This document shows positions 63,966 through 64,000 of a stretch of DNA of 64,000 nucleotides, one piece after another. The notes under the pieces were generated by a model. That model searched no databases, had not been told where the DNA came from, and was given only the letters and a program-made list of their open reading frames with translations. This stretch comes from CBDAMZ01 sp965197375 (GTDB lineage Bacteria; Acidobacteriota; Vicinamibacteria; Vicinamibacterales; UBA8438), in assembly GCA_965197375.1 (NCBI GenBank), contig CBDAMZ010000010.1, forward strand, positions 186,001 through 250,000. The letters run 5' to 3'. Every line of letters starts with the position of its first letter. Position 1 is the first letter of the stretch. Both the position numbers and the translations under genes were made by a program.

Positions 63966-64000
63966 GCAGATCCACTTTACTTAGAGGCGACGAGCTAGCC

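Noticed and set aside
1..64000. CRISPR arrays, rRNA genes or a prophage
   Set aside because: No regularly spaced repeats, no rRNA signatures and no phage structural genes were seen; only isolated scars of mobile elements.

Overview
The window is about 64 kb of GC-rich bacterial chromosome with densely packed, mostly operonic genes. The gene content points to an Acidobacteriota member of the Vicinamibacteria type: a DUF4175-BatA-DUF58-MoxR block, a DUF4159/TPR-peptidase pair, several PQQ-like beta-propeller proteins, DUF3014, DUF3810, a CarD regulator, a LytS/LytR pair and a Rhodobacter-type PmtA. This placement is inferred from gene content; there is no rRNA to confirm it.

Layout. 1-10.0 kb (minus strand): two envelope/stress blocks, DUF4175-BatA-DUF58-MoxR and TPR gluzincin-DUF4159. 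10.2-13.3 kb: an isoprenylcysteine-methyltransferase-like membrane enzyme, a small zinc ribbon, a frameshifted GT-B glycosyltransferase and a PmtA-like methyltransferase. 13.7-16.5 kb: LytS kinase, LytR regulator and signal peptidase I. 16.7-20.0 kb: MoaC, Rex, an exported Big_5-like protein and CarD with a clear terminator. 20.2-21.5 kb: an IS3-family (IS407-type) element with 27-bp perfect ends and a GTTG duplication. 21.7-26.0 kb: an apparently exported methyltransferase, tRNA-Leu(CAA), then a decayed accessory stretch holding a PD-(D/E)XK nuclease pseudogene, an outer-membrane MetA-like protein and an FkbM methyltransferase pseudogene. 26.2-36.4 kb: RpoN, a PQQ dehydrogenase, a fatty-acid desaturase, a CBS-domain transporter, glutamate dehydrogenase and secreted proteins including a matrixin-like protease. 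36.4-41.8 kb (minus): a tight five-gene operon of GNAT, methylthioribose-kinase-like kinase, lipoprotein nucleoside hydrolase, PQQ-propeller and amidohydrolase. 41.9-44.5 kb: DUF3014 and NadE. 44.5-50.9 kb (minus): ABC permease remnant, orphan ABC ATPase, DUF3810, OPT transporter, PqqD-like protein and PQQ-propeller. 50.9-55.1 kb: molybdopterin oxidoreductase, YggX and another PQQ-propeller. 55.1-55.4 kb: tRNA-Arg(TCG), tRNA-Arg(CCG) and tRNA-Lys(CTT). 55.7-56.8 kb: a frameshifted zinc-ribbon gene, a YidD-like gene, a truncated HNH nuclease and DUF350. 56.9-63.3 kb (minus): a heavy-metal RND efflux operon headed by a His-rich exported protein. 63.4-64 kb: a tRNA 3'-end fragment and a truncated AT-rich BglII/BstYI-like restriction endonuclease.

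How the genes fit together. The core carries redox and metal functions (Rex, MoaC with a Moco enzyme, YggX, CzcCBA-type efflux) and a periplasmic quinoprotein/propeller theme. The two most interesting neighbourhoods are the GNAT-kinase-nucleoside hydrolase-propeller-amidohydrolase operon, which looks like scavenging of an exogenous nucleoside, and the OPT-PqqD-propeller set, which pairs a peptide-binding RRE-type protein with an oligopeptide/metal-chelate transporter. A second theme is gene decay. At least eight genes are broken, mostly near tRNAs or accessory stretches, while long housekeeping genes are intact. No CRISPR array, rRNA or classical defence island is visible.
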